A DNA stretch of 64,000 nucleotides from Chrysophaeum taylorii (GCA_029834535.1 JAQMWT010000489.1:26123-90122), one strand, 5' to 3'; positions 32,155 to 43,350 are shown, counted from the first letter of the stretch. The notes: generated by a model not told the origin, from the letters alone. Made by a program: numbers and translations.

Positions 32155-33224
32155 CGACGCGCCGCCGATATTCTGCGGTTGTCGAAATATGCGCCGACGA
32201 CCTTGGCGCGCGCGGAACTCAGGCACTCGCGCTCAGCGTTTGGACGCACGGTGGGGTCGGTGTCGCGCTGGGGCTTGTCATGAGCACGGCGGCCCTCTAT
32301 TTCAAGCAGCAGCGCTGGCCCAACTGGGGCTTCGCGTGCGCCGTCGCCGCCGCGGCGGTCGCCGCCCTAGGGCTCACGTTTGTCGTGCGCGCAACTCAAA
32401 AAAACGGCGCAGCTGGCCTCGCGTGCGCCGCAGCGCTTTGCTCTTTGGTCGTCGCGACACCCGACGACACGTTGCTGACGGCTGGCGTCCTGGTGTGCGT
32501 CGCGGCCTTGGCGTGTTCGGCGCGACGCGCGGCGGATCGCGTCGCGCTCGCGGCCACCGCGCACTACGCGGGTCGCAGAAACTTCTTCGAATTATGGGTC
32601 CGTCGGACGCGCGTCGCCTCGGCGCTCGGCTCGTGCGCTGCCTGCGTCGCAGGCCCGCCCCTTCTCCTCCTCGCGGGGGTACGCGCGCTCTTCGTCGCCG
32701 AACTCTTCGTCTGCGCGATCCTCGCCACGTCCGTGCTCTGGACCGTCGCGTCGGCCGCGGTCCAGCTCGCTGCCAAGAGCCTCTCGCCAGGACGCCTCTT
32801 CGCCACCGCGTCCCAACCCGCCACATCGTCCATTTCGACCGAACTCCCACCACTCCTCCAGCCCGCGAGTCTCTTTCGCCCGCCCCCCGTCGTCATCGCA
32901 CCGTCGCCAGCGCCCTCCTTTGCCGACAAACCGATCGAAGAGTCGCCGCGCGGGAGGCCACCCCCGATCGCCACCGTCTCGGGCGCGCCGGACCTCGCCG
33001 ACAAGCCCCCCGAGGAGTCGCCGCGCGGCAACGAGATTCTCCTCGACACCTCCTCCGACCCCAAGACGACGACGACGACGGCGGCGGCGGCGGCGGAACC
33101 GTCGCAGACGGAATTGGTCGAGGTCGACCTCGTCGGCGTCGAAGTCATCGAAGGCGACGATGATGACGACGATGAAGAAGACCCGCGGCGCCGCTCACCC
33201 CATTCCTCTTCTTCCTCGTCCTGA
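31311..33224 (+). CDS. Polytopic membrane protein of unknown family, probably two exons
   Basis: About 623 residues with roughly nine or ten hydrophobic segments. I model a short first exon 31311-31322 (Met-Cys-Asp-Glu), a 42-nt intron 31323-31364 (gtaacc...gtag), and exon two from 31365. Reading back from the long frame, coding-like text (ALHHIRAASGCFLVNAFALS) continues to exactly this acceptor, and a stop follows if it is not spliced. Membrane segments fall near residues 60-90, 120-180 (two), 290-320, 330-360, 370-390, 395-415 and 445-500 (two or three). A Gln run (QQQQQQQQQ) sits in a loop near 260, and the C-terminal 140 residues are Pro/Ser-rich then acidic, probably cytosolic and disordered. 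Other start exons are possible. The overlapping plus frame 31358-33163 is an Arg-rich shadow. Confidence 0.65.
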
Positions 33225-33549
33225 TCTCTATCTATCGCTCATATATGTTCCGCACGCATAATATCGTGGCTGAAAAGGCCCGTTAGCTCCCACCATGGAA
33301 GTCTCGACACGGTCGCTCCAAAGCGACCATGCGGAGTTTTTCTCAGCTCGTCTTCGGCCGACTACCAAGGCGAACAACAAATGTTGAATTTCTTTGGGCA
33401 AGATTCTTTTTTGTCATTCTTTCTTTCCTTTCTTTCAACTCTTGGACGTGACGCAGCATAATTTCATTTCATTTTCATTCTTTTTTCATTCGTAAACTAA
33501 TAAATAAATAACCCCGAAACCGCGTTCGAGCGGTGGGGGCACTCACTAT
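33225..33549. other. 3' flank of the membrane-protein gene
   Basis: No gene. It holds a small perfect hairpin at 33311-33328 (7-bp stem ggtcgct, loop ccaa) and a pyrimidine tract (33410-33440). Confidence 0.45.
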
Positions 33550-34112
33550 TTGAGCTTATTATCAACAAGGCTTGCTTCCTCCTTCGGTTTTGCTAGTCCG
33601 ATTACCACCTTTGTTTCTGCTATCGCCACAAAGAAGAAAGACACCGGTCCTCCGACTGCCCTCGCGAGTGTCGTCGAAAATGTCCAACTTGCCGGCAAAC
33701 AACTCGCGGCTGTCGCGGACGTTCGGGATGTGCGCTTAGCGCCCGGTTCGACGTGACATCATGGGACGATGTCGCTGCCGACATCCGTGGTCTCTACGTT
33801 GACTACGTTACCGATGATGGCGCCATTTTCGTCCATCCGCGCGGCCACAACGTTGTATTTGCCACACTCGCTCCGCGCCGATTTCTTTCGTTCGTTGTTG
33901 GGCCTCCAACACCGACACACATCGACTTCAACGCGGATCCCAACCACGTCCACGCATGCGACGCTGAAGTCGGTGGCGCGTTCAATTCACCTCCTCGCGA
34001 TGGCCGTCAATACTCTTTCTGGAAGCGGGTTCAAACACGCCCGGGCGCTCTCGACCCAAAAAGGCAGCAACAGCCAAAGTGCCCAAACAGGGTGCTGCAC
34101 ACTTATGAGTAG
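33550..34112 (+). pseudogene. Possible small or decayed gene, unrecognised
   Basis: Two overlapping plus frames look coding: 33550-33756 (starts MSLLSTRLASSFGFASP, Ser-rich like an organelle-targeting peptide) and 33753-34112 (DDVAADIRGLYVDYVTDDGAIFVHP, then RRFLSFVVGPPTPTH). A one-step frame change near 33745 would join them into about 185 residues. No intron with good ends is visible at the join. No family is recognised. Confidence 0.3.
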
Positions 34113-35283
34113 TAGGTCCCCTTGGGCAACACAAAAAGAAGACACGAGCGAAGTGACGGACTACCGTCATTATCCGCGCAGATTTGGTCCAATAAAACCC
34201 AAGACAATTATTATCCTTATTATTATTATTATTATGGTTTGCAACTCCCAGGCTCAAGGAGCCAGAATGGATGAGCGTAAGGAAACAAGGAAGCACCAAG
34301 AATACAACGGATGGATATGCGCGCAGAGGGGGAACCTGATGAAGCAACTAATTCTCGTCAGAGGCAAAGGTAGGAAGAAAGGAGCAAGGCAAGAAGCAGT
34401 GACGCAAGGAGCTCAAAGAGGGCGAGGGGAAAATAGAAAGTAGCGGCAGTCGTGGTGATGAAAAAAAACAAAAAAATAAAATAGACACGAGGAGACGACG
34501 CTAAGCGACGGTTGCAGCGTGATACCCAAGACGACAATAAATTACTTGGTTGGATTTTGTTCGTGTCGCCGCCTGCGGCGTTTAGTTGGTTCGAATCGCC
34601 AGTTCGATGCGCCGCCTGGTTGCTTTGGTTTGGTTTGGACTGGTTTCCTTTTGCACGGCCAAGCGCAAGGGTTTGGTCTCTGAGTTCGCTGGCGCACTCC
34701 GGATGAAGCATGGACGAGACAGCTCGAGCTGCGCGCCAACGCGGCAAACGGACACCTACCCCCCCTTCCCTTTCCTTCTCTTCCTCCCTCTCGATTTTTG
34801 CTTTCAAGCCCCGCCCGCTTGAATAATACTCGGACTCCATTGAAAAACACAAGTGGTGGCGTCTTGCTCAGCGCCCCTGCTTCGGCCCAAAAACCAAAAA
34901 CGATTGTAGTTGGATGTTGGTTTTGGTTGGTTGCTTTGATCACTTCGTATTGGGTTTGATTGTGACTCCACAGTGTCTTTTGGGAAACGGCCATATAGGT
35001 AACTAACTAATAAGTCTAGTGCAGCTGAGGCTGGAGTCACCGAGGAAATCACGCAGGGAAGGTTGTCGATCTTGCCACCACCGCCGGCCGCCACGGCTTG
35101 CGGTTTCGAGGAAAAGCTCGGACCACGCGCGTTTCTATTTAGGGATATCGATCGGAAAGTTAAGAAGAATTTTCTCGAAAAAGTAGAGTATCATAATACG
35201 GCCACGTCAGAATATGTCTGAGGCCACGTCACGGGCCCCTGTCGGTCGGTCATGGTCATTTTCATTTTCATTTTCATTGTAGC
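34113..35283. other. Intergenic with simple repeats and R2 copy 3
   Basis: Contains an (att)n tract (34208-34235), the inverted R2 copy (34225-34290), T/G-rich low-complexity DNA (34616-34640), a short (taac)n piece at 35001-35011, and a (tcattt)n hexamer array (35253-35279) immediately before the CBS-protein start. No gene is seen. Confidence 0.45.
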
Positions 35284-36963
35284 ATGGACATTCGCGCGGA
35301 GTATGGTGATGTTGGGTTGAAAAATTTGCGAGAGGCGGTGGATAACTGGAGGGAGCTCGGTTCCCGGCCCCTCGAGAATGCGGCGGGCTTCGATGAGGTT
35401 TTTGGGATGCTTCTGGACGACACGGAGGAGCACTACCGAATCCTTGGCGGTCTGGAGCCGTTGGAGATTTTTACGCTCCTTGTGCTCGTGGGAAACATGC
35501 CGCCCGCGCACGAGTCCCTCAAGTATATTTTTTGGATTCACGGGGGGGATATTGAGCGCGCGTTGGCCGCGATCGCGAACGCGGCTCGGGTCCTCGGGGT
35601 GGAAGCGTCTCGACCAAATCTTAAGAATTCCAAGGTGTCCTTCCGAGATTTCTGGCACTCGCTCAGAAACGAGAACGTCGATCTCGCGAATTTTCTCGAT
35701 AAAATTTTCGGCTTGCGGCGCACACCTTCCTACGCGTGCGCGGAGGAGGCGAGCGTCGGCGTTCTGATGTTAGCCGAAGAAAACCAAGAGGAAGACGAAG
35801 ATCGCGGGCGGAGGTCGTCGTTGTTTCAACGTGGCCTCGGACGACGAGTCGTAATGCTCGATCCCGTGACTACGGTGTCGGCCGACGAGACGGTCTTGTC
35901 GGTTGTTGCGACCTTGGTGCGCGACCGGGCGTTCGCCGTTCCGGCGACCCGAGCCGGCGTGATCGCGGGACTCGCGACGTTCCGCAGCGTCCTGAGAGCC
36001 GCGTTGGTCGGCCTTCGCGCAGCCCCTACCCATCGCCTGCTCGAGGCGGCGAGGCGACCACGATCGAGGTTGTTGTCCAAAGGAATCGCCGACGAAATAT
36101 CATTCGTCAACGCGTCGGGTCGACGGGGCTTTGCCGTGGTGCCCTCAATGCTGCTCGCAGACGCGCAGCCCTTCCACTGGCTCGACCACGTAGCACGTGG
36201 AAGACCGGTCCACGCGGTCCTCGCGTCGAACGTAAATCGCCGAGTCTCTGATCTCCTAGGCGTGCTCGACGCGAACCACTTCCTCGGACTCGTCGCCGAC
36301 AATCCCGAGTTTCTAGGGGGCTGGTGGCACGTCCCCGTGGCTCACTTCCCGCGCCTTGAACGCAGACCTACCTCGGTGGCATCGACATCGCGGCTCTTTG
36401 ACGCGCTCCGAGTGATGATGGACGGAAAAAACAACGTGGTCGCTATCGTCGACCGCGACGCCTCCTGCGAGGGTTCGATCAGCTTCGACACCGTGCGGCA
36501 ACTTCTCGAAGCAAGGCTTCGTGATAATACGGTGGTGCACCTCGACAGAAGCGAAGCGTCGGACGACAATTGCCTCGCCCCTTCTTCTCGTGCCGACGAC
36601 GACGAAGAAGAATTGCCCGAGCGTACCGCGTACGCTACGCTCCTTTCGATGCTCCCGCAGCCGCTGGCGACGGGCACCTATGCCGCGTGCGTAGTCGACG
36701 CAGAGACGCCCCTGGGCGCGGCAATCAACGCCGCTATGGGTTCTTCGCCCAACGCCGACCGCATCCACGTCTTCCAAGACAACACGAGATTTCTAGGCGA
36801 CCTGACCTTCGTCAATCTCGCCCAGTTCATCTTGGATTTCAAACTCGAGGACGAGCCCGAGGTGGAAAAAACCGAGCCGGAGGAGGCCGGCGACCGGCGA
36901 GGCACTCACGATAGCACGACGACGACGAGCGAGCGAACGAACGCCGCTGCTGCAAGTCGTTGA
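35284..36963 (+). CDS. CBS-domain protein
   Basis: A 559-residue protein. Residues about 10-130 are helical (FDEVFGMLLDDTEEHYRIL, IFTLLVLVGNMPP), similar in spacing to EF-hand-type helices but without intact Ca-binding loops. From about 190 come cystathionine-beta-synthase-type motifs: MLDPVTTVSADETVLSVVA (about 190-210), SVASTSRLFDALRVMMDGKNNVVAIVD (about 363-390, DNA at 36370-36460), and TGTYAACVVDAETPLGAAINAA followed by GDLTFVNLAQFIL (about 463-535). CBS modules usually bind adenosine nucleotides and act as energy sensors; here the ligand is unknown and the domains are divergent. The tail is acidic, then Thr/Ser-rich. The Met at 35284 is the first in frame, right after a hexamer repeat ending ttgtag, so an upstream exon cannot be excluded. 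Confidence 0.6.
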   Translation: MDIRAEYGDVGLKNLREAVDNWRELGSRPLENAAGFDEVFGMLLDDTEEHYRILGGLEPLEIFTLLVLVGNMPPAHESLKYIFWIHGGDIERALAAIANAARVLGVEASRPNLKNSKVSFRDFWHSLRNENVDLANFLDKIFGLRRTPSYACAEEASVGVLMLAEENQEEDEDRGRRSSLFQRGLGRRVVMLDPVTTVSADETVLSVVATLVRDRAFAVPATRAGVIAGLATFRSVLRAALVGLRAAPTHRLLEAARRPRSRLLSKGIADEISFVNASGRRGFAVVPSMLLADAQPFHWLDHVARGRPVHAVLASNVNRRVSDLLGVLDANHFLGLVADNPEFLGGWWHVPVAHFPRLERRPTSVASTSRLFDALRVMMDGKNNVVAIVDRDASCEGSISFDTVRQLLEARLRDNTVVHLDRSEASDDNCLAPSSRADDDEEELPERTAYATLLSMLPQPLATGTYAACVVDAETPLGAAINAAMGSSPNADRIHVFQDNTRFLGDLTFVNLAQFILDFKLEDEPEVEKTEPEEAGDRRGTHDSTTTTSERTNAAAASR

Positions 36964-37433
36964 CTATTGAAAGTTGAGGCCGGACTCAACACGTGGTGCA
37001 GCAGCATGCAGCCCATTATGGTCGCAGCAGCTGCCCCAAGATGATAAAAATCACCAACGCCTTTATAATTGTCGCAAGTTGGCTGGCTAATAAGGTCCGA
37101 GACACTGCGGCGGCGACGCAGTCACCAGGTGCCTCCTTTCCTTCGAGGCGCAACCAGTCCGGCGGCGGCGGCTGGGTGATGGTGCGAGACTGATGATGAT
37201 GATGAAACTCGGTGTGTGAGAGCGTCGACTGCGTCGCCCGAAAAAAAACTGCCCCCCCCCAAAAAAAAAAAAGGCTCCGGCCGCTCACACCCGACCGACC
37301 CCTCCTTGAAGTGCTGTCGCCTGCACCCCCTTCAAACTTAAGCGCCCGCCCCACTTCGTTGTTTGATCGACACAACGACGAGCGCAGTGCTGCGCAAAAA
37401 AAAAAAAAATCCTGGACCAAAGAGACGCCGGTT

Positions 37434-37471
<38 letters not shown>

Positions 37472-37538
37472 TTGCTTATGATGTGATTGCTTGATGCCGT
37501 TCCTCGATGTTGATTTTTTTATCGTGCACATCTCGAAA
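36964..37538. other. Intergenic between two convergent genes, simple repeats
   Basis: Holds a C/A run (37252-37272), an A run (37397-37409) and a (gcc)n array of about 13 units (37433-37471). No gene is seen. It lies between the 3' end of the CBS-protein gene and the 3' end of the NACHT-ankyrin gene. Confidence 0.6.
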
Positions 37539-40500
37539 TCAGGAGAGTGCGCAGGCGATGATGCAGCTGGGAAAGTGGCAGGATCGCGAAGAGCCACGTT
37601 GTTGTTGTTGTTGTCGTTGTTGTTGCGTGGAAGGTGCGGCGTCGCTTATTGTTCCGCGGGGATCGTAGCGGCGGAGGAGGTCGGCGATGTCGCGGTGGCG
37701 CGCTTTGTAGAGCGGAGTGGCGGCCAGGTTTGCGGCGAGCTTGGGGTCGGCGCCGTTGTCTAGGAGAAAGGCGGCCATATTGTAGTGGCCGTTCGCGCAG
37801 GCGGCGACGAGGTGTTCGTCGTCGATGGAGGCACCGTTGTCGAGCAGGAGTTTCGCGCAGTCGATGTGTCCGTTGCGCACCGCCACGAGGAGGGTCCTGC
37901 TTCCATCAGCTCGAGCGCCTCTTTCTAAGAGTAATTTGGCACACTCGAAGCGACCGTGGTGCGCGGCGGCGACGAGGGGAACACCTTTCAAAGCATCGGC
38001 GCCGTGGTCGAGAAGGAGTCGCGCCGTCTCGAGGTGGCCGTGCTGCGAGGCGAGGACCAACGGGGGTTTGGAGGATGGTTGGTCGACGTCGGAAACTGGA
38101 AGAAGTAATTTTACGCAGGGGAGGTGGCCGTTTTTTGCGGCCATAAGAAGAGGGGTCGCGCCGTCGTTTCGCGGCGAATTTGCGAAAGCGCCCATCTCGA
38201 GGAGGAGTCGTACGCAGTCGGTTCGGCCGTTTTGAGCAGCGACGAGCAGGGGCGTCGAGCCGTCGTCGGTCGTCCGTCTTTCGACGTCGGCGCCGGCGCT
38301 CACCAAAAGCTGTGCGCAGTCGAATTTTCCCGTGTGGCACGCGGCGAGGAGCGGGGTTGCGCCGGTGTCCGAGGTGGCAGCGTCGACCTCGGCGCCGTGC
38401 GACAGGAGGAGACGGACGCAGTCGACGTGGCCGTTCTTGGCCGCCATCGCGAGCGGGGTCGCGCCGTCGAGGTCGCGCTTTCCCCCCTCGTTAACGCCCT
38501 TCTTCTTTGCTGTTGCTGTTGATGTTGATATTGATGTTGCTGTTTCGGTTGCTGTTGCTGCGGCGGCGAGCAGGAGGCGGGCTATGTCGGCGTGGCCGTT
38601 CTGGCACGCGACGAAGAGCGAGGAGTGGGGGTCGGCGCCGTGGTCGATCAGGAGTCTGGCGCATTGGAGTCGACCGTCGTGGCACGCGGCGCAAAGCGCC
38701 GCCGACGACGCTTCGGCGCCCGCGGAAAGGAGGAGCTCGAGGCATTGGATGTGACCGTGCTTGGCCGCCAGCAACAGCGGCGCCTTTTTGTCGGCGGCGT
38801 TGGGCAACAAAAGCTCGACGCACGAAATACGATCGTTCGCCGCCGCGGCGAGGAGCGCGAAGTCCACGTCCTTGGCGCCCGCTTGAACGAGGACTCGCGC
38901 GCAATTCGCGTGGCCCTCCCGGCACGCGACCACGAGAGGCGTCGAGGAGTTGTCCGCGGGTGGTTTGCCGAGGTCCGCACCCGCAGCAATCAAGACCCTC
39001 GCGTAGTCTGCGCGGCCGGTTCGCGCGGCGGCTATGAGCGGCGTGTCGCCCGCGTCGTTTACGATCGCGTCGACGTCCACACCCCGCGAAAGCAAGAGCT
39101 GCGCGCAGGCGGCGGTCTTGGCGGCGAAGAGCGAGATCGGCGGTTTCGCGCCGCGAGCGAGCAGGACGCGCGCACACTCGAGATGTCCGTTGGCGCACGC
39201 GGCCGACAACGGATCTCCGAAATTAGGGTCTGCTCCCAGCGACAGCAACAGGAGGCGCACCGTATCGAGGTGGCCGTTCCGCGCGGCCTCGACGAGAGCT
39301 CCGTCGTCGACGTCCGCCGCGCCCGTCTCGACGAGGAGCTCAGCACACTCGGAAAAACCGTACGAGGACGCCACTCGCAGAGCTCTCGTCGCGTCGGGAG
39401 ACGCGCCGCCGCCGCGACGACGACCGTCGAGGATGACCTCGAGTTCCTCGAGGCGGTTGAGCGCCGCTGCTGTTGCCGCGGGACTCCGGCCCCGCGGCGG
39501 GCGGAAGAGGCCGACCATCTCGGCGCGGCGAGGCGCGGGCACGGCATCGGACGTGCCGAGGTCGAAAGGCGTTTTGAATTCTTTGTTTCTGGCGTCGTCG
39601 TTTACGACGCGGCGCAAGGCGCGCGCGCATTCGACTCGCCCGTACCGCGCCGCGCAGTGCAAGGCGCTGTCTTTGGTGACGGGATCGACCGGCGAGAGGT
39701 CGGCGCCATTCTCCAGAAGTTTTTCGACGAGCGTCGCGAAGCCCTCGGCGGCCGCGCGCCGCGCGAAAGCCGCGACGTCCGACCTCGCCGCCAGGAGACG
39801 AGCGCGATCGCCACTTTCGAATGCCAGCAAGGCCGGACCCTGCCACCAGGGGTCGTTGAGATTTTGGTCGAGGAGCGATGGAAACGCTTCGGCAACAAAA
39901 AACTCCTGAAAACCAGAAACGAAGGCGAGGTGATGGTCGCCGAGGGGCGCGAGCGGCGCGAGAGCTCCCGCGCGCGCGAGGAGCCACGCGGCGGGGTCGA
40001 CGTCTTCTGGAACGAGGTGCCGGCGCTCGGCCAAGTGAGCCTTGATGGCTGCGTCGCGGAGCACGTCGCGGAGCCGTCCGCGCAGCTTGCGCCGCGCCAA
40101 TATCAAAAAGCTGCTCGAAGAAGAAGAAGAAGACTCGTCGACGGCCTTCTCTATCATCGCCGTAGCCCGAAGGTCGTAGTACTCGAAATTGAATAGCGGC
40201 GGACTGCCCTTCGAAGGACAACGAGGTGACGACGAGGACACGCACGACAGCACGCAGAAGCCCTTGCCCTTGAGGAGGCGGTCGGCGGCTCGAATCCACG
40301 GCTTCGCCGTCACGATCGTAACGACGGCGCCGCGCGTCGCCTCGATGATTCCCGCTCGCCGACCTTCGGAGACCTCGTCCAAGCCGTCGAGCAGAAGCAC
40401 CAAGCGTCCCTCTCGGCGCGCCGCGTCGATGGCCGCTTGGTGCTTTTCGGGTCTCGGAGGCTTGGTTTTCCAGAAATAATTAAAGTCGTCGTCGTCGTCG

Positions 40501-41715
40501 TCGCCGCCGCACGACGACGATGATAGGGACGCGCGGAGAGGCAGGAGAGACGTCTTTTTCAAAATTTCGACCGTCAACTCGCGCAAGAGCCACGACTTGC
40601 CCGTCCCCGCAGGTCCCTCGATCAATATGCGGCCGGTCCGGAGCGCCGAGGCGGGAAGAAGGCTCAGCGGGAGGTCGGGGATTGCTGCGCGCGCGGGCTG
40701 ACTCGCTCGAGTAAAAAACTTTGGCGCGACGAAATCTCCTTCGGGAGCACCGAGACTCGCCTCGCGCAGCGCGTAGGTCGCGAAGTCCTCGCACGCAGGA
40801 GGTGGCAATCGGGCGGGCTCGTGCTGCTGCTGCTCGTCGCACAACCACAGCGCCACCGGGTTCCCCGGGTCGCGCTCGAGGGCTCTTTGGACCAAAGCTC
40901 TCGCGTCGCCGCGGCCGCGGGCTCGCGTCAAGCACGCCGCGTGAGCCAACGCGTCCGCGTTGACCTCGCCGGCCCGCTCCAGAGCTTCCAGGGCTTCGTC
41001 GGTGCGGCCGAGAGCGTCCAACTCAAAAGCGACCTCCATGAGCCCCTTTGCGTCGGGTTGTGGTGGTGGTGGTGGTGGTGGTGGATTCCCGCGCAGCAGT
41101 TTGCGGTCGTCGGGTCGCGACGGCGCGAACAGCTTGCGGAGAAAAAAGTCCTCCTTCTTCGAGTCTGTGGAGATCAGGAGCGAGGGGAATCTCGTGACCA
41201 GAGTCTTGAAATCGATCGACAGGACTCCGCCCGAGAATCTCACGAACTCCCGGAGCTCGGGGTCCGTGATCTTGATGTCCTTCTTGAATCTCGTCCGAGC
41301 CCCCCGGCGCGCGCGTCTCGCCAACGCCCGAAACCCTTCGATGTCGGCTTCGAAGTCTCCATCGACTTCCGCGCCCCCGAAATTGCCCAAACGCGCCCCC
41401 CAACGCTCGTCGACGAAAACGCTGTCGGCCGTGAGCTCGAGGTGCGCGATTCGGAGATGGTGGCAATGCGCGACGCCTCTCGCGACGTCCTCGAGGATTG
41501 CGTCGATGCGGCGCCGGGCAACGCCGACGCTTCCGAGGTAGAGATCCTCCGTCGCCGCCAAATCCTCGAGCGTCCGGAGCCCTCCACCCCCTATGTTCGG
41601 GTGATCCCCAAGCAATAGCATGTGGTACCGTTCGCGGCACCGCCAGACCTCGTCGGGCACTTTTCTTTTTTTTTGGATCGATTGCGGCGGCGGCGCGACG
41701 TCCACCTTCGTCGCG

Positions 41716-41747
<32 letters not shown>

Positions 41748-42548
41748 GCGGCGCCCCACCAAATACTTCACGACGTCGCGCCACCCGTTGCGGCTGGCGT
41801 GCATGAGGGGCGTCAGACGCGCGGCGTCGGGGGCGTCTATCGGAGCCCGCTCGACTTGGACCAACCATCGCACGACGCTCAAACGACCGTGTGCCGCCGC
41901 GTGGTGCAATGGAAGCCGCCCCCGTGCGTCCGGGACCGCCCGCAAGCCGCGGTGCACGAGGAGCATGGCGACTTCTAGGTGGCCGCCGAGGCAAGCAAGA
42001 TGGAGTGCGTCGACGGCGAACTCGAACCCGTTGGGGTCTAGAAGGGTGTTCGTTGCAGGATACCGCAGAATCTCCCGCTTGTCCCCGACAAAGGCGGCCC
42101 TCAAAAGGCCACCGCGGAGCTTTCGCGCCGCATCCTGGTCCCGTCGCGCGACGCAGGCAACCAGTTTCGGCGTTGATTCGTCGTCTAAATCCGAGTCCTG
42201 GCGGCGGCGACGACCGCGAGGCTGCGGGTAGAGCCGCGATCGCCGAAGTTCGTCGAAGGATACCGCAAATCCCAGTTGCGCGAACAGCCGCTCGTACGCC
42301 GGGATCTCGCGGATTCGCTCGCGGAGTTTCAGTTTGAGCCACTGCCGCGCGACCTCGTATGCGCGCGCGCGCGTCGCAGCACTCTTATCGCGCCATTGCG
42401 CGACCACTTGCCGAGCCACGCTATCCTTCCGTCGCAACCGCGGGAGCCTCGCATCATCACCACCCCCGAGCATCAGGATGTCGTCCGGCACCTTGACGAC
42501 CTGAGTTCCGTATTCGGCGGCACGCCTAATAACAACGGTGCCGACCAT
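37539..42548 (-). CDS. NLR-like protein: ankyrin, pseudokinase, TPR-like, NACHT, about 20 ankyrin repeats
   Basis: A single-exon frame of 1669 residues. Order: basic N-terminus; three ankyrin repeats (about 175-267, for example ALHLACLGGHLEVAMLL, PLHHAAAHGRLSVVRWL); an Ala run; a kinase-like C-lobe (about 300-425). There the catalytic loop reads AHLELTADSVFVD, with no catalytic Asp, and the DFG position is GNFGG, so it is a pseudokinase with little N-lobe left. Then a TPR-like pair (about 510-580), and a NACHT-type P-loop NTPase with Walker A GPAGTGKS near 640 and Walker B LLLDGLDEVSE near 716, followed by a helical region. From about 955 to 1625 there are some 20 ankyrin repeats (typical: PLLLAAKHGHIQCLELLLSAGAE), interrupted by a Thr/Ser/Lys insert. 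NACHT plus repeats is the plan of STAND/NLR receptors in animals and fungi. Location is probably cytosolic; no signal peptide is seen. The antisense frame 38592-40196 is a shadow. Confidence 0.82.
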
Positions 42549-42908
42549 CTTTATTATTCTTTCTTTCCTACTACTTTTTGGAATTACAACAACTTCTTAT
42601 GACTTAATAAGATCTTCAACTCAAAAGGAAGAATTAGTAAGAATTAGTAAGTCTTGAAAGGAAGTACGCCAGTCGCTCGAAAAATTAACCCTCGTCCTCA
42701 GCCCTACGCAACACAACAAGCTATTATATATGTCCACACCTAAAACGCCAGCAGCAACAATTCTTAAGACAGTTAGTTAGTTACCAACGCTCTTCCGCGG
42801 TCACTCATGATTATTTTCTCCATAAACATACGCTGTTCGATTTCGTTGCTATGCTATCCGGCAATCCCTTCTTTGACGGCGTCTTTTTGCACTTAAATCA
42901 TCTTTTAT
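42549..42908. other. Upstream flank of the NLR-like gene
   Basis: AT-rich promoter side of the minus-strand gene. A (gtta)n tract lies at 42770-42784 without visible flanking duplication. Base composition drops sharply here from the GC-rich gene island to the transposon region. A short protein-like stretch (FVAMLSGNPFFDGVFLHLN, 42842-42907) reads into the target site of the next element. Confidence 0.45.
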
Positions 42909-43350
42909 TGCCACTGCCAGTCACTAAAGCTGCGATCGCTAACCGGCGGTTGCGATGGAGGACGGCGCCTAACACGCTTGCTCCCTGCGGCGGCCCCGGC
43001 CGTCCCGGAGTGAGACGGTGCCTGCTCGCCTCCCGGGCTGGCCGGTTAGCACCCGGAAAAAAAGTCCGCGCTGGGATGGGGTTCGCTCGGTTGGGCAGAA
43101 CGCGACGGACAGGTCGATTGTTCGTGGACCAACACGTCCGCGGCCTGCGACGCTTTCGCACGACCTCGCACAAGACCGCGCGCAGTGGCGGTCCACCATC
43201 AACAAGTCCGTCCTCGTCCCTCGCCTCTGCCCCAACTGCGTGATTTTCCTCTGTGATACCGTACCGGCTCCTGCCGGTCCGGCCTGGCTCCCATGCTCGG
43301 GAGAGGTCTGAAGTTAGTTAGTTAGTTACTGCCACTGCCAGTCACTAAAG
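42909..43350 (+). mobile_element. TTAG-tailed short retroposon, full-length copy 1
   Basis: A 400-bp unit (42930-43329) is flanked by a perfect 21-bp target-site duplication (42909-42929 and 43330-43350, starting tgccactgcc). The unit ends in a (gtta)n tail at about 43311-43328. The copy at 61389-61770 carries the same unit in the opposite orientation with a different 12-bp duplication, and 60594-60693 is a truncated copy. No long ORF is conserved between copies, so it behaves like a SINE or the non-autonomous 3' end of a LINE. I found no clear tRNA-type A and B boxes (ggttcgctc near 43083 is only weakly like a B box). Confidence 0.8.

Noticed and set aside
31358-33163. A 601-codon plus-strand frame overlapping the membrane-protein gene
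   Set aside because: The product is an Arg-rich string with no hydrophobic pattern; the alternative frame has regular membrane segments and normal composition.
33311-33328. Perfect 7-bp hairpin downstream of the membrane-protein gene, considered as a histone-type 3' stem-loop
   Set aside because: Stem and loop do not match the histone element, and the gene is not a histone. A short hairpin can arise by chance.
34577-34592. ggttcgaatcgcc, resembling a tRNA B box
   Set aside because: No pairing acceptor stem, anticodon arm or A box could be built around it.
38592-40196. A 534-codon plus-strand frame
   Set aside because: Antisense shadow of the ankyrin repeats in the NLR-like gene; its own apparent periodicity comes from those repeats.
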